Made by a program: the position numbers and the translations under genes. DNA of 64,000 bases from Akkermansiaceae bacterium UBA5020 (GTDB lineage Bacteria; Verrucomicrobiota; Verrucomicrobiia; Verrucomicrobiales; DEV007), in the NCBI GenBank assembly GCA_002396885.1, contig DGXY01000019.1, positions 59,649 through 123,648 of the forward strand, read 5' to 3'. A model generated the notes under the pieces. It was not told where the DNA came from. It did not search any database and saw nothing but the letters and a program-made list of their open reading frames with translations. Positions 52,901-61,756 of the stretch are shown here, piece after piece. How positions within the stretch are numbered: the first letter of the stretch is position 1; each line of letters begins with the position of its first letter.

Positions 52901-53496
52901 GGAAATTCGGCGGGGCCGCCTACAAGGGGTATTCCGAGGGGCAGTTCAATTTCTACCTCAATGATCCCGGCAAATGGGATGCCTGGATCGCCGGAACCGA
53001 CCTAGACACGGGACCGGTAACGAGGATTCTCGTGCCCGATTCCTTTCTCATGGATGGCAAGGTATCGCTGAAAGTGATCTCGGAGGGGCGCGACAAGCAG
53101 GTCGGCGAGACCACGGGCGAATTCGAGACGACCACGCCGGGTTGGTTCGACATCACGAAGCTCGACAGCATGCTCGAAAACCTCCCACCCGAGTGGAATT
53201 CGCTCCAAAAGAGCGTGACCGAGCTGAGCCTGATCGCCCTGAAACGATTTGATTATGACAAAGGCACCGGTAGCCTCTACTTTCTGAACCGGGAAGGCTC
53301 GTTGAAGCTGCACTTTGCCGGAGATTACGGAACCCGTGCGCTGAACCTGCAGGTCCACGACGAAAGAAACACGAAAGACACCACCGCGGCCCGGCCCGAA
53401 AAGCCCGCAGCGCCGGATCCGGTCGCCCCGCAGCCTGAAGCGAGCGCCCGTCCCGCCGCCCCGTCCCGCCTCGCGGGAGCCCGCCCACCGAGATGA
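49987..53496 (+). CDS. YdbH-family (AsmA-like) intermembrane lipid-transport protein
   Basis: An 1169-residue protein with one N-terminal membrane helix (about 24-50) and a very long periplasmic part of repeating beta strands, as in bridge-like lipid transporters. Assignment to YdbH rests on its partner: the next gene overlaps it by 4 bases (ATGA) and encodes YnbE and YdbL homologies fused in one chain, the same three-component set as E. coli ydbH-ynbE-ydbL. In E. coli, YdbH and YnbE together bridge the inner and outer membranes and support outer-membrane lipid balance. The C-terminal segment (about 900-1150, GKFGGAAYKGYSEGQFNFYL, LERLPPEW-like ENLPPEWNSLQKS) is strand-rich. The GTG at 49987 is the likely start. 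Longer than E. coli YdbH (879). Confidence 0.72.
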   Translation: MADVSQQPRQRRKLPSPRGIFRWLGRFLALSSIVVAGIVLLVAIVASVLYYNRVRLLNQTLALLVEPFRVSVGEINFYPIGVIRIENLELAPKQGPPGTRLALIPESIITYRLGELRATRRLENITLHRPEVYLDESLLKSLHSPEAPTTETTTPFRLSSLGLFTGALLIEQGRLVVSLPHLPRLEGTWDLETGRFESDENGFIRDPLALSLSNVSIGKNGADGMIATLSAAARLSNDLKTMELDPIRLEGLDLRITPTTFANAENEEASAPDPTLSGPDKPTERSLRLSGIEVVDAAIALSGFDGGEGRARLPDLALETSFSLPDLRYENGHWNSAGPLALDLYQVQAGAGGKVPFFSATRLELRANSLAGLLEERRLDSVTLEGADLIASDETLARFIREADASPQPEPDQTPNARPWIVDLVKLKPSGFVLRDLMIAGKKSPELTASLSGELSDLHFGGEEGFASEGRQSLLLEQVRLRPPGASPSTEPLLSVARTELSLRWPDFQSGNRIERLQLRGPRIEFTDAALGDWLRRAPASPEDPRPVNRPVYRVGELEVTGGRLVADSSFAKGKVPKIHAEFSLETLTNTPEDENAYRLHLEDFSLRNHSRELEFIGPPRPASLFPPALQPATRKPLAEGEVIRIADIEVDFTATGLQRARRIDRVKVDGAVLTVGDGLKSVVQGEEGEKADPPAPAPVPPVTRPDPPANAVAPLRAMPRWILGKVELTRSRVHFESLIPQVEGLQFAIETKLEEVPLSLEGLLAQEKLQKIELAGIEIRDPYNSFITVAELPTIFVEFSLAGLARQQIEKIDLIGPSLHVGQGLFWWIDYQRKFRAQNEGASIGIEAGVAIEKKPDWVIRTINATAGKIIISPTGVPIGAVPFPFNATTNMSEGNIELKLNIPDENHVYRFPDYKVELEGLTGDVQFNVPVKDLNNNLVQTFKLRRAKWKDYDADDLYITVTFDADGIYGKFGGAAYKGYSEGQFNFYLNDPGKWDAWIAGTDLDTGPVTRILVPDSFLMDGKVSLKVISEGRDKQVGETTGEFETTTPGWFDITKLDSMLENLPPEWNSLQKSVTELSLIALKRFDYDKGTGSLYFLNREGSLKLHFAGDYGTRALNLQVHDERNTKDTTAARPEKPAAPDPVAPQPEASARPAAPSRLAGARPPR

Positions 53497-54032
53497 GCAC
53501 CGGCCATCATCAGATCCTTTTCCCTTCCCTCGCGATACTGGCCCTCGCGGGAGGACTCACGTGCTGCGTGAAGCCCTTCGAGGTGAACGTGAACACGCCC
53601 GCTCCCATCAAGGTGGATCTCAGCATGGACGTGAATGTCTACCAGCACGGCATCGTCGAGAAAAAGGAGGCCGAAGCCGCCGCCGATTTCCGCGGCGCGA
53701 TGGAGAGCCGCCGCAACCGCATGTCGGAGATCCAGGAATTGAAAAACAACCGCCTCGTCGGAGAAGGGCGCAGCGGCCTCCTTTCCATCCGCAACCGCCC
53801 CGCCGGAGAATACGGCGACTACGTCGAAAAGACGGTCGAGGCCGAGAACCTCGACCGCGAGGCCCTGATGCGCCACGAGGCCTCCGAAAAGAGCGTTGAT
53901 CTCGCGAAGGTCCGCGGGGAACAATGGCATCACTGGCAGCGCAAGTCCTTCCCCGGCGAATGGATCGAAGTCGCCAACGACGACGGCACGACCTACCGCT
54001 GGGAGCAGAAGCAGGGCACGGCGGAGGAGTGA
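53493..54032 (+). CDS. YnbE-like lipoprotein fused to a YdbL (DUF1318) domain
   Basis: A 179-residue exported protein. The signal peptide ends at CC (Cys 24-25), a plausible but imperfect lipobox (GLTCC). The segment directly after it, PFEVNVNTPAPIKVDLSMDV, matches the small outer-membrane lipoprotein YnbE (pattern P-I-x-I-N-x-N-V). From about residue 75 the DUF1318/YdbL pattern follows: RMSEIQELKNNRLVGEGRSG, then GEYGDYVEKTVEAENLDREA, and at the end FPGEWIEVANDDGTTYRW. In E. coli YnbE and YdbL are separate proteins, with YdbL controlling YnbE assembly. Here they are one chain, cotranslated with YdbH (ATGA overlap). The fusion is seen directly; function is inferred from E. coli. Confidence 0.8.
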   Translation: MSTGHHQILFPSLAILALAGGLTCCVKPFEVNVNTPAPIKVDLSMDVNVYQHGIVEKKEAEAAADFRGAMESRRNRMSEIQELKNNRLVGEGRSGLLSIRNRPAGEYGDYVEKTVEAENLDREALMRHEASEKSVDLAKVRGEQWHHWQRKSFPGEWIEVANDDGTTYRWEQKQGTAEE

Positions 54033-54067
54033 GCGCCGGAAAATTCGAGTGGATTGCCCGCGACGAA

Positions 54068-57000
54068 CTACTCCTGAGGGATGGCCCGAATCGGCGCGGG
54101 AGCGGGTGCCGCCGGAGCGGTCTCTCCGCCAAGAAGGCCTTTCAGCAGATCGGTCACGGCCGGGTCGAGCTGGAGGCCCGTCGTCTCCTCGATTTTGCCC
54201 GAAATCACCTCGGCGGCATTCTCCGATCCAACCAGCTCCTTGAGTCCTCCGAGGGATTGGGGCGAGGTGCCTAACACTTCACCCAAACCAGCGGCGGCGA
54301 ACTCGACGGGAAAACGGCGGATCTTCAGGACGGGACCGTCAATCGAGCCCGATCCCTCGATCTGGATGGACTTGTCCTTCAATCCGGTCGCGGCGGCGAG
54401 AGAGGTCTCGAGATCGGCGGTGGCGACAAAGGTGGTCGCTTTCGAAGCCAGATTGACGCTTCCGTTCGTGACGATCCTGGCTCCGGCATTGCGCAGAGTG
54501 AGATCACTCGTGACGAGCACGCCCGATTCGAGAATGTAGGCACCGGTGAGTCTACCATTTCCTTTGAAGGCAAAGGCCGGCACGACTTTGCCGATCATCT
54601 CCTGGATCGGACCGATCGCGGGGAACGATGTCAGCGTGGCTTCCTCGATGCGGACGTCTCCACCGCCGTTGATGCTTGCAACCTCGGCGTTGCCGGTGCC
54701 GCGGAACGTCAGGTTGAGGCGCCCGTCCAGTCCGCCAATCTTCTCATCAAACCACCCCCCCGCCTTTTTCAGATCCATCCCGATGATCTCGATCAAGCCG
54801 GTGAAAGGGCGCTTCTCGCGAATCAAGTTGGTGGCTCCGTTGAGGTAAAGCTGACCTCCAAACACGTTACCGGCGGCATCGTTGGTCTCAAGCGCGCCGC
54901 GATCGTACGCGAACAATCCGCGGATTTCCGAAACGGGCAGCTCGCGATCGCCATCGAGGTAGACGAGTCCCTGCCGATGCTCATAGCGGATCTTGAGGTC
55001 GGCGTTGGCAGGGTCTCCGAGCGGTATCTCGCCGGTGATTTGCATGGTGGGGGCATCGACGAGCCGGACCGATTTGAATTGGTCAACCCAACTCGGGTCG
55101 AAGGCCACAAGCAGCGCGATCGGATCGACGGTCGACTGGAGGCTCTCGATGCGCAGCTTCTGCGCGGCCAGGTCGATGGCGAAAACCGCGGTGACCAACC
55201 CCTCGCCGTAACCGATCTGCACGTTCGGGAATCGAAGCTCGCCCGTCTTGGGATCGATGCGGAAGGAGGCGGAAAGACTCTTCAGGTCGATTCCACGCCA
55301 TCGGAGGTCGGATCCGCCGAGATTGCCCTCGATCGTGGCAAGATCGGGCTCCTTTGCGTCCATCTCGAAAGAGAAGGAGAGAAGCGGTGGCTGCGAGCCA
55401 TTTCCTTCCAATCCCAACCAGGGCTCCAAAGCGCGGAATCCGGAGAAATCAAGCGAGGCGAGCACCGAGGCCTTGGCACCGGGAGCGGGAGCATCCGTGA
55501 CGGCGACGGGCGGTTGTGTGGTTTTGTCAGGCAAGCGGACGATGCCATCGAGATCGACCCGCAAGCCTCCAACCCTGGCAGCGAGTCGCTCGACGGTGAT
55601 GGCCGAGGCATCGGCGAAGATCTCGCCATCGACCCCGTTGATCTCGGCAAAGAGTTCGCCTTTCTGGAAGAGCGTCACCTTGGAATCGCGCAGGGAGAAT
55701 TCCGCGGCTGCCAACCCGCCCGATTGCTTCGCAAGGGAAAGGAAATCGAGATTCACCCCGAGACCGGTGGCCTTGATCGCCGGTCGCGCCTTGGTCGCGT
55801 CGTCGTAAAAGGTCACCTCCTCCAGGACGACACCACGTGGAAACTCGTAACGCCACGTCCCGCAATCGAAATGGATACCCTGCTCCTCGAGACGGGTGAC
55901 GGCCAGAGTGGTGAGTTCTTTCTCGAAGTCGCCGAATTTTGACCAAGCGTAGGCGGCGGCCCCGCACACCACCGTGAGAACCAGCATCGCGACAAAGAAA
56001 AAGAGCGCGGTGAAAATGGTCCAGCATCCGGCTTTCTTTTTCGTCGTCGCATCAACAGAGGGATCCGCGGCAGCGGGCGCACCCTCCGCGACCGGAAGAG
56101 GGCTGCCGATCGCGACAGGATCCACAAGATCGACCGGCTTTTCCCCTTCGGCCGGCTTTTCCTCTTCGACCGGCCTCTCCCCTTCGGCCTGCTTTTCCTC
56201 TTCGACCGGCTTTTCCTCTTCGACCGGTTCGGGCTTGGCAGGATCCTCTTCGTCTTGTTCTGGCTCAGGTTCCCGCTCGTCCGTTTCGAGTGCAGAATCC
56301 GAAACAACCGAAAACGGAGGCTCTGTTCCGGGCTCGATTTCAGTCAAAGGCTCGGCCCCGTCGCCTTCGGCGATCTTCCATGACTCAGGCTCCGCCGCCG
56401 GGTCGCCCAGAGTCGGAACCTCGTCGGATGCCACATCGACGACCTCTTCCGGACTCGTTTGTTCCGACGGCGTGGCAACGTCAAGGGCCTCCACCGCTGT
56501 CGGCACCGGGATCGGCGGGGGACCGGGTTTGCGTGGAGCTTCGGCCGGCACCGCCTCGATTTGCGAACTTCTCTCCGACTTCGGCTCGCCCTTTTTCGGG
56601 AGATCCAGCAGGTCGAAATCGTTGTCCTTCTTCGCGGGTTCAGGCTCGACCGGCTCCACCGCCGGAGGCCCTTCAGGCGTTGCCAATTCGTCGGCGGTGT
56701 CTCCGTCGAAAAAGTCGGCAAGCGAGCCGGGGCTATTCTCCAAGCATTCGCGACGCTGGCGTTTCAGCGGCTTCGCTTCAAACCAGACACCGGACATCAG
56801 ATCACCGTCCGTCTCGAGGAGATCGGCCTTCTTCCCTGACATGACCACTTCTGCGAAGTCGGGAACCTCTTCGATCCCCGACTTTTTCGCAGGCTCGGGC
56901 AGTTCCACCAAATCCGGCAAAGGTTCTTTCTCCTCGCTCACCACAACGGGCAGGGAAAGGTCGTCTTGATCGAGGCGCGGGAGCGGCTTCTTGCGGCGCG

Positions 57001-57214
57001 GGGCTTCAAACTCGATCCCGTCTTCGATCCGGCGATTACCCGACTTCGTTTTTTCGCTGGCAAGGGGCTCGTCCCACCATTTCGGAAGGGGATCGATCTC
57101 CTCTCCCTCGACCGGTCCGAGCGCGAGTTCTTCCCCCGCCGGAATCCCGGGAAGGTCCTTGGTGAGATCGGCCGACTCATCCGCGCCTTCGTTACGGCTT
57201 GCTTTTTCGCTCAT
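54068..57214 (-). CDS. AsmA-like protein with a long acidic cytoplasmic region
   Basis: A 1048-residue protein in three parts. Residues 1 to about 390 are acidic, Pro/Glu-rich and probably disordered, and include short tandem repeats of the type VEEEKPAEGEKP (about 331-362). One membrane helix lies at about 396-424 (WTIFTALFFFVAMLVLTVVC). About 620 periplasmic residues of AsmA-like beta repeats follow, ending in a segment like other AsmA C-termini (GRLTGAYILESGVLVTSDLT, LKIRRFPVEFAAAG). The N-terminus would lie in the cytoplasm. The ATG at 57214 is preferred over 57268, which would overlap the divergent lactonase. It converges with the YdbH/YnbE-YdbL operon. Lipid-bridge function is inferred only from the fold. 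Confidence 0.75.
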   Translation of the reverse strand: MSEKASRNEGADESADLTKDLPGIPAGEELALGPVEGEEIDPLPKWWDEPLASEKTKSGNRRIEDGIEFEAPRRKKPLPRLDQDDLSLPVVVSEEKEPLPDLVELPEPAKKSGIEEVPDFAEVVMSGKKADLLETDGDLMSGVWFEAKPLKRQRRECLENSPGSLADFFDGDTADELATPEGPPAVEPVEPEPAKKDNDFDLLDLPKKGEPKSERSSQIEAVPAEAPRKPGPPPIPVPTAVEALDVATPSEQTSPEEVVDVASDEVPTLGDPAAEPESWKIAEGDGAEPLTEIEPGTEPPFSVVSDSALETDEREPEPEQDEEDPAKPEPVEEEKPVEEEKQAEGERPVEEEKPAEGEKPVDLVDPVAIGSPLPVAEGAPAAADPSVDATTKKKAGCWTIFTALFFFVAMLVLTVVCGAAAYAWSKFGDFEKELTTLAVTRLEEQGIHFDCGTWRYEFPRGVVLEEVTFYDDATKARPAIKATGLGVNLDFLSLAKQSGGLAAAEFSLRDSKVTLFQKGELFAEINGVDGEIFADASAITVERLAARVGGLRVDLDGIVRLPDKTTQPPVAVTDAPAPGAKASVLASLDFSGFRALEPWLGLEGNGSQPPLLSFSFEMDAKEPDLATIEGNLGGSDLRWRGIDLKSLSASFRIDPKTGELRFPNVQIGYGEGLVTAVFAIDLAAQKLRIESLQSTVDPIALLVAFDPSWVDQFKSVRLVDAPTMQITGEIPLGDPANADLKIRYEHRQGLVYLDGDRELPVSEIRGLFAYDRGALETNDAAGNVFGGQLYLNGATNLIREKRPFTGLIEIIGMDLKKAGGWFDEKIGGLDGRLNLTFRGTGNAEVASINGGGDVRIEEATLTSFPAIGPIQEMIGKVVPAFAFKGNGRLTGAYILESGVLVTSDLTLRNAGARIVTNGSVNLASKATTFVATADLETSLAAATGLKDKSIQIEGSGSIDGPVLKIRRFPVEFAAAGLGEVLGTSPQSLGGLKELVGSENAAEVISGKIEETTGLQLDPAVTDLLKGLLGGETAPAAPAPAPIRAIPQE

Positions 57215-57267
57215 GACTCTGCAAAACTCTTCCGAATCCGGAAACTCTCTATCTTCAACCTTTCCCA

Positions 57268-58320
57268 ATGATCCGCAATCTGAACCTATCGCTTCGTCTT
57301 GCTCTTTTCCCCACGCTCCTCGCCGCGACCACCACCCTTGCGACCGCCCAGGATACCCGTAATTTCCCCGCCCTCGGCGAAATCATCCGCAACGATCCCG
57401 CGCTCGATGCCCTCGTCTCTTCCAAGGCGACGATCGAAGTGCTCTCCTCGGGCTTCGCTTGGTCGGAGGGCCCGGTCTGGGTGAAGGAAGAAGGCCACGA
57501 ATTCGGCGGTTACATCCTCTTCTCCGACATCCCGAACAACCGCGTCGTGCGCTGGGATGAGGGCGTCGGTGCCAAAACTTGGCTGCAGCCCTCGGGCTAC
57601 ACGGGTGTCGCGGACTACGGCGGCGAACCGGGCTGCAACGGATTGCTCCTCGATGAAAAGAGCCAGCTCATTTCCTGCGAGCACGGCGACCGTCGGCTTT
57701 CGGTGCTCACGAAGGGCGGAGGGAAACGCACCCTCGTCGACCACTACGAAGGCAAGCGACTCAACAGCCCAAACGACGCCTGCCTCGGTGCCGACGGCAA
57801 GACGATCTATTTCACCGATCCCCCCTATGGACTCCCGAAGCGGTGGGAGGACCCCCTGCGCGAACTCGATTTCTGCGGCGTCTATCGTCTCGCTCCCGAT
57901 GGCAAGCTCACCCTCCTCACCAAGGAAATGACGCGTCCCAACGGCATCGCCTTTTCGCCGGATTTTAAAACGCTCTACGTGGCCCAGTCCGATCCCGAAG
58001 CCGCGATCTGGAAGGCCTTCCCCGTGAAAGAAGACGGGACGCTCGGCGAGAGCCGCGTCGTCTTTGACGCCACCACGGCGGTGAAAGAGGGACTCCCTGG
58101 GCTGCCCGACGGTCTCAAGGTCGACAAGGACGGCCATCTCTGGGCGACCGGACCCGGCGGCGTCTATGTGCTGACGCCGGAGGGCAAGCTGCTCGGCCGC
58201 ATTTCCACGGGCGAACGGACCGCCAACTGTGCCTGGGGAGGCGACGGCAGCGTGCTTTATTTGACCGCAGACATGTATCTGTGTCGTATCCAAACGGAGA
58301 CCAAAGGCGCGGGCTGGTAA
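57268..58320 (+). CDS. Exported SMP-30/gluconolactonase family protein
   Basis: A 350-residue protein with a signal peptide (about 8-27) and a six-bladed SMP-30/LRE propeller. Metal-binding positions of the family are visible: Glu in AWSEGPVW, Asn in LNSPNDACLG and Asp in GLPDGLKVD. TDPPYGLP and RPNGIAFSPD are also typical. Family members hydrolyse sugar lactones such as gluconolactone. Export suggests periplasmic sugar oxidation, in keeping with the dehydrogenase-like proteins elsewhere in the window. It is divergent from the acidic AsmA-like gene with 53 bases between starts, and is followed by a DUF2892 gene. Confidence 0.92.
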   Translation: MIRNLNLSLRLALFPTLLAATTTLATAQDTRNFPALGEIIRNDPALDALVSSKATIEVLSSGFAWSEGPVWVKEEGHEFGGYILFSDIPNNRVVRWDEGVGAKTWLQPSGYTGVADYGGEPGCNGLLLDEKSQLISCEHGDRRLSVLTKGGGKRTLVDHYEGKRLNSPNDACLGADGKTIYFTDPPYGLPKRWEDPLRELDFCGVYRLAPDGKLTLLTKEMTRPNGIAFSPDFKTLYVAQSDPEAAIWKAFPVKEDGTLGESRVVFDATTAVKEGLPGLPDGLKVDKDGHLWATGPGGVYVLTPEGKLLGRISTGERTANCAWGGDGSVLYLTADMYLCRIQTETKGAGW

Positions 58321-58358
58321 AAACAATCCCCGGCCCCGCCGCTGGGTCGCATCCAACC

Positions 58359-58568
58359 ATGGAATGGCAATGCAACATCGACCGCCGGGGACGCCTTTTC
58401 CGGGGCATCCTCGGAGTTATCATGCTCGCGGGCGGAGTCTACCTCTTCGGCTGGACCGACCACGCCTTCTGGGGCTGCGGGGCCATCGCCAGCGGGGCCT
58501 TCGCGGTCTTTGAAGCGATCAAAGGCTGGTGCGCGATCCGGGCGATGGGGATCAGAACGCCGTTTTGA
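58359..58568 (+). CDS. Small DUF2892-type membrane protein
   Basis: A 69-residue protein with two membrane helices (GILGVIMLAGGVYLFGW and HAFWGCGAIASGAFAVFEAI), ending in a short basic tail. The pattern CNIDRRGRLFRGILGV matches the YgaP-type membrane domain (DUF2892; N-x-x-x-x-x-R-x-x-R-G). DUF2892 proteins are usually 60-75 residues; some are fused to rhodanese domains, but this one is free-standing. The ATG at 58359 is chosen; a longer frame from 58281 overlaps the lactonase gene. Function unknown. Confidence 0.82.
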   Translation: MEWQCNIDRRGRLFRGILGVIMLAGGVYLFGWTDHAFWGCGAIASGAFAVFEAIKGWCAIRAMGIRTPF

Positions 58569-58636
58569 GAAATCCCGACCACCCTCCCCTGATCACCTCC
58601 CTTGCGGCGCTCAGGCGTTTCTGGCATCTTTCGACG

Positions 58637-61600
58637 ATGACCCGCCCCCGTTCGCTCGCTTTTTTCTTCCTCTGTTTCGCCACACCCCTGCTTCACGGGC
58701 AGGATGTCGTCGTCGATGAGGGGCTTGTCGTTTCTCAGGCGCTCCTTCCCGGCCTCGTGAAGCATCCCGTGATGGCCGCTCTCGACGACCGTGGCCGCCT
58801 CTTTATCTCCGAAAACGCCGGGGTCAATTTGAACAAGGAGGAACTCCTCGCGCAAAAACCAAGCTCAATCCGGCTCGTCGAAGATACCGACCGGGACGGC
58901 GTCTTCGACAAAGCGACTCTCTTTGCCGACGGCCTGACCTTTCCCCAGGGTGCGCTCTGGGTCTACGATTCGCTCTACGTGATGTCGCCGCCGAGCCTGT
59001 GGCGTTTCGCCGACGAGGATGGCGATGGCCGCGCCGAGGTGCGCGAAGAGCTCGCGACCGGCTTCGACTTCACCGGCAACGCCGCTGATGTCCACGGTCC
59101 CTTTCTTCATCCGAACGGACGCCTCTACTGGTGCCACGGCCGCAAGGGCTTCGCCATTCCCGACAGCGACACCGGTCAGATCATGGAGCAAGGCAAGTCC
59201 GCGCGGATCTGGTCGTCGCAACTGGGAGGGGGCGAGATCGAGTCCTTCGCCGGTGGCGGCATGGACAATCCCGTCGAGATCGATTTCACCGACGAAGGCG
59301 AGGTGGTGGGCACGGTGAATCTCTTCTACGGCAGGCCCCGCGGCGACGTGCTCGTGCACTGGATCCACGGCGGCGTCTATCCCCGCTACGACCAGGGCCA
59401 GGTCATCGCTGAATTCCGCCGCACCGGCGAGTTACTCGGTCATGCCCACCATTTCGGACACGTCGCCGTCTCCGGGATGTGCCGCTACCGCAGTGGCTCG
59501 CTCGATCCCGGCTGGGCCGATGGCTGGGTCGTGACACATTTCAACACGGGCGAACTCACCCTGACAAACCTCCAATCCAAAGGCTCCACCCTTGTCGGAA
59601 AGGAAACCAGGACGATCTTCCGCGCCCTCAAACCCGACACCCATCTCACCGACGTGCTAGAGGATCGGAACGGCGATCTCCTCGTCATCGACACGGGAGG
59701 ATGGTTCCGCAACGGCTGCCCCACCTCGCAGATCGCGAAACCGGGGATCGCCGGCACGATCTACCGTATCGCGAAGAAAGACGCTCCTTACAAAGCGCCG
59801 ACCTACCCTGACTGGGAGAAGCTCACCGCCGAGCAGGTCTCGCATTTTCTCTCCGCTCCCGAAGACTGGCTGCGCGAGCGGGCCATCACCGAACTCGCGA
59901 TACGCGGGGCCCCCGCCATCCCCGAGCTCGAGCGCATCCTCACCGCCGGCGAAGCCGACACCACCGCACGCGTCAACGCGGTCTGGACGCTCGCGAGGAT
60001 GAAGTTCTCCGAATCGACCGATCTCATTTACGGCGCCCTCACCGATCCCGAGGTCGGCGTGCGTCAGACCGCCTGCAACGCCCTCGCCGTGACCCGAACC
60101 TGGCAGATCGTCGCAGCGAACCAACCCGCCGAACGCGCCATCGAACTCGAGCGCAACGCAACGATCTCCGGCGCCCTCGCCAGCATCGTCCGCGGTGACG
60201 ATCCTACCGTGGCCCGCGCCGCCGCCGCCGCCCTCGGACGCATGGGTGAGTTCCGCGCCATCGGGGCCCTTACCGGCCGCCTCGGGCGGAGCTCGGGCGA
60301 CCGCTTCCTCGAGCACGCGCTCGTCTACGCGCTCATCGAGATCGACGACTTCGAGGCGACCCGCGAGGGCTTGAAGGCGGAGGATCCCGCCACTCTCTCC
60401 GGCACCCTGCGCGCCCTCGACGGCATGGCCTCGTCGAAGATCGAGGTGCTCGAGGTGCTCCCCCATCTCGAAGCAAGCGACCCCGGGCTGCGCGAGACCG
60501 CCCTTTCCATCGCCCTCGCCCATCCCGAGTGGGATGCGGCCCTTGCCAACGCCTTCTTCGCCTGGGACGGTTCGATCAACGAGACCCGGCGCGCGATCCT
60601 CCACCGCGTTGTGCCCGCGCACGCCTCGTCCCCGCCGATCGTCGATTACCTCGGCAGCCTCATCACCTCAAAGGACGAGTCGCATCTGGGCCTTGGTCTC
60701 GAACTGATCGCCCTTTCTTCCGACATCCCATTTCAGGAGGAATGGGCTCCCGTTTTCGAAAGCGCCCTCGCCGCCGGAGCCAGTCCCGGGACCCTCGCGG
60801 CCTCGCTCGCCGCCCTCGCCTCGACCCGGACCGAGCGCTTCAACGCCGCACTTGAAGCCCTCTGCCGTGATGCCGCGCGCGGACCGGAAGTGCGACTCAC
60901 CGCCGCCAAGGCTCTCTCCGGCTCCCAGGGAGCGATCAATCCCGCCGCCTTCGATCTCGCCGCTTCGCTCCTGAAGCCGGACGGCGCGACTGAGTATCGA
61001 GGACAGGCCATCGACCTTCTCGCACGTTCCACTCTTGCGGCAGCTGAGCGCGACCGTCTCGTCCCCTTGCTCGCGAACTTCGGTCCGATCGAATGGGGCG
61101 CGTTCCCCGATCTCTTCCGTTCCCTCGATACGCCGGAGCAGGCGCTCCTCATCGCCGACGCGCTCATCACCTCACCCGTGATCGGAAACTTCGAGAGCGA
61201 GATGCTGCGCAAGCGGTTTGAAAAATATCCCGAAGCCATCGCCAAAATCGATGCTCGCCTCGCCGCACTCGAATCCGAACGGGCCGGACGCAGCGAACGT
61301 CTCGAGGCCCTCGCCGCGACCGTCGCCGAGGCCGTTCCCGCGAACGGCGAAAAGATCTTTCTTTCCGGCAAGGGAGCCTGTCTCGTCTGTCACCGCGTCG
61401 GCGAGACCGGTGGCCAGATCGGTCCAGACCTCAGCACGATCGGCCGCATCCGTAGCGCACGCGACCTCTACGAATCGGTTCTTTTCCCCAGCGAATCGAT
61501 CGCTCGGGATTTCGACACCTACGAGGTCGGGGTGAAGTCGTCCGCCCAGGTTCGCATCGGACTGATCCACGAGCAAACCGCTCGGGGACTCGAACTGGTC

Positions 61601-61750
61601 AGCCTGAGCGGCCAGAGGGAAGAAATCCCCCACCTCGAGGTCACCAGCTTGCGTCGCATACCCATGTCGCTGATGCCGATGGGACTGGAGCATACCCTGC
61701 CCGCGGAAGAGTTGCGCGACCTTGTCGCATGGCTCCTTTCCCGGAAGTAA
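58637..61750 (+). CDS. PVC-type dehydrogenase-like protein with HEAT repeats and c-type heme, long form
   Basis: A 1037-residue exported protein. Signal peptide about 5-22; propeller about 25-400 (HPVMAALDDRGRLFISENAG, EDTDRDGVFDKATLFADGL with the Asp-rich calcium-type loop, HPNGRLYWCHG); Ala-rich HEAT-like repeats about 410-890; then a C-terminal cytochrome domain with heme motif CLVCH near residue 915 and RRIPMSLMPMGLEHTL at the end. It is the same architecture as 23640-26246 but about 170 residues longer, mainly in the HEAT part. The ATG at 58637 precedes the signal peptide. Substrate unknown. Confidence 0.9.
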   Translation: MTRPRSLAFFFLCFATPLLHGQDVVVDEGLVVSQALLPGLVKHPVMAALDDRGRLFISENAGVNLNKEELLAQKPSSIRLVEDTDRDGVFDKATLFADGLTFPQGALWVYDSLYVMSPPSLWRFADEDGDGRAEVREELATGFDFTGNAADVHGPFLHPNGRLYWCHGRKGFAIPDSDTGQIMEQGKSARIWSSQLGGGEIESFAGGGMDNPVEIDFTDEGEVVGTVNLFYGRPRGDVLVHWIHGGVYPRYDQGQVIAEFRRTGELLGHAHHFGHVAVSGMCRYRSGSLDPGWADGWVVTHFNTGELTLTNLQSKGSTLVGKETRTIFRALKPDTHLTDVLEDRNGDLLVIDTGGWFRNGCPTSQIAKPGIAGTIYRIAKKDAPYKAPTYPDWEKLTAEQVSHFLSAPEDWLRERAITELAIRGAPAIPELERILTAGEADTTARVNAVWTLARMKFSESTDLIYGALTDPEVGVRQTACNALAVTRTWQIVAANQPAERAIELERNATISGALASIVRGDDPTVARAAAAALGRMGEFRAIGALTGRLGRSSGDRFLEHALVYALIEIDDFEATREGLKAEDPATLSGTLRALDGMASSKIEVLEVLPHLEASDPGLRETALSIALAHPEWDAALANAFFAWDGSINETRRAILHRVVPAHASSPPIVDYLGSLITSKDESHLGLGLELIALSSDIPFQEEWAPVFESALAAGASPGTLAASLAALASTRTERFNAALEALCRDAARGPEVRLTAAKALSGSQGAINPAAFDLAASLLKPDGATEYRGQAIDLLARSTLAAAERDRLVPLLANFGPIEWGAFPDLFRSLDTPEQALLIADALITSPVIGNFESEMLRKRFEKYPEAIAKIDARLAALESERAGRSERLEALAATVAEAVPANGEKIFLSGKGACLVCHRVGETGGQIGPDLSTIGRIRSARDLYESVLFPSESIARDFDTYEVGVKSSAQVRIGLIHEQTARGLELVSLSGQREEIPHLEVTSLRRIPMSLMPMGLEHTLPAEELRDLVAWLLSRK

Positions 61751-61756
61751 GGAAGA

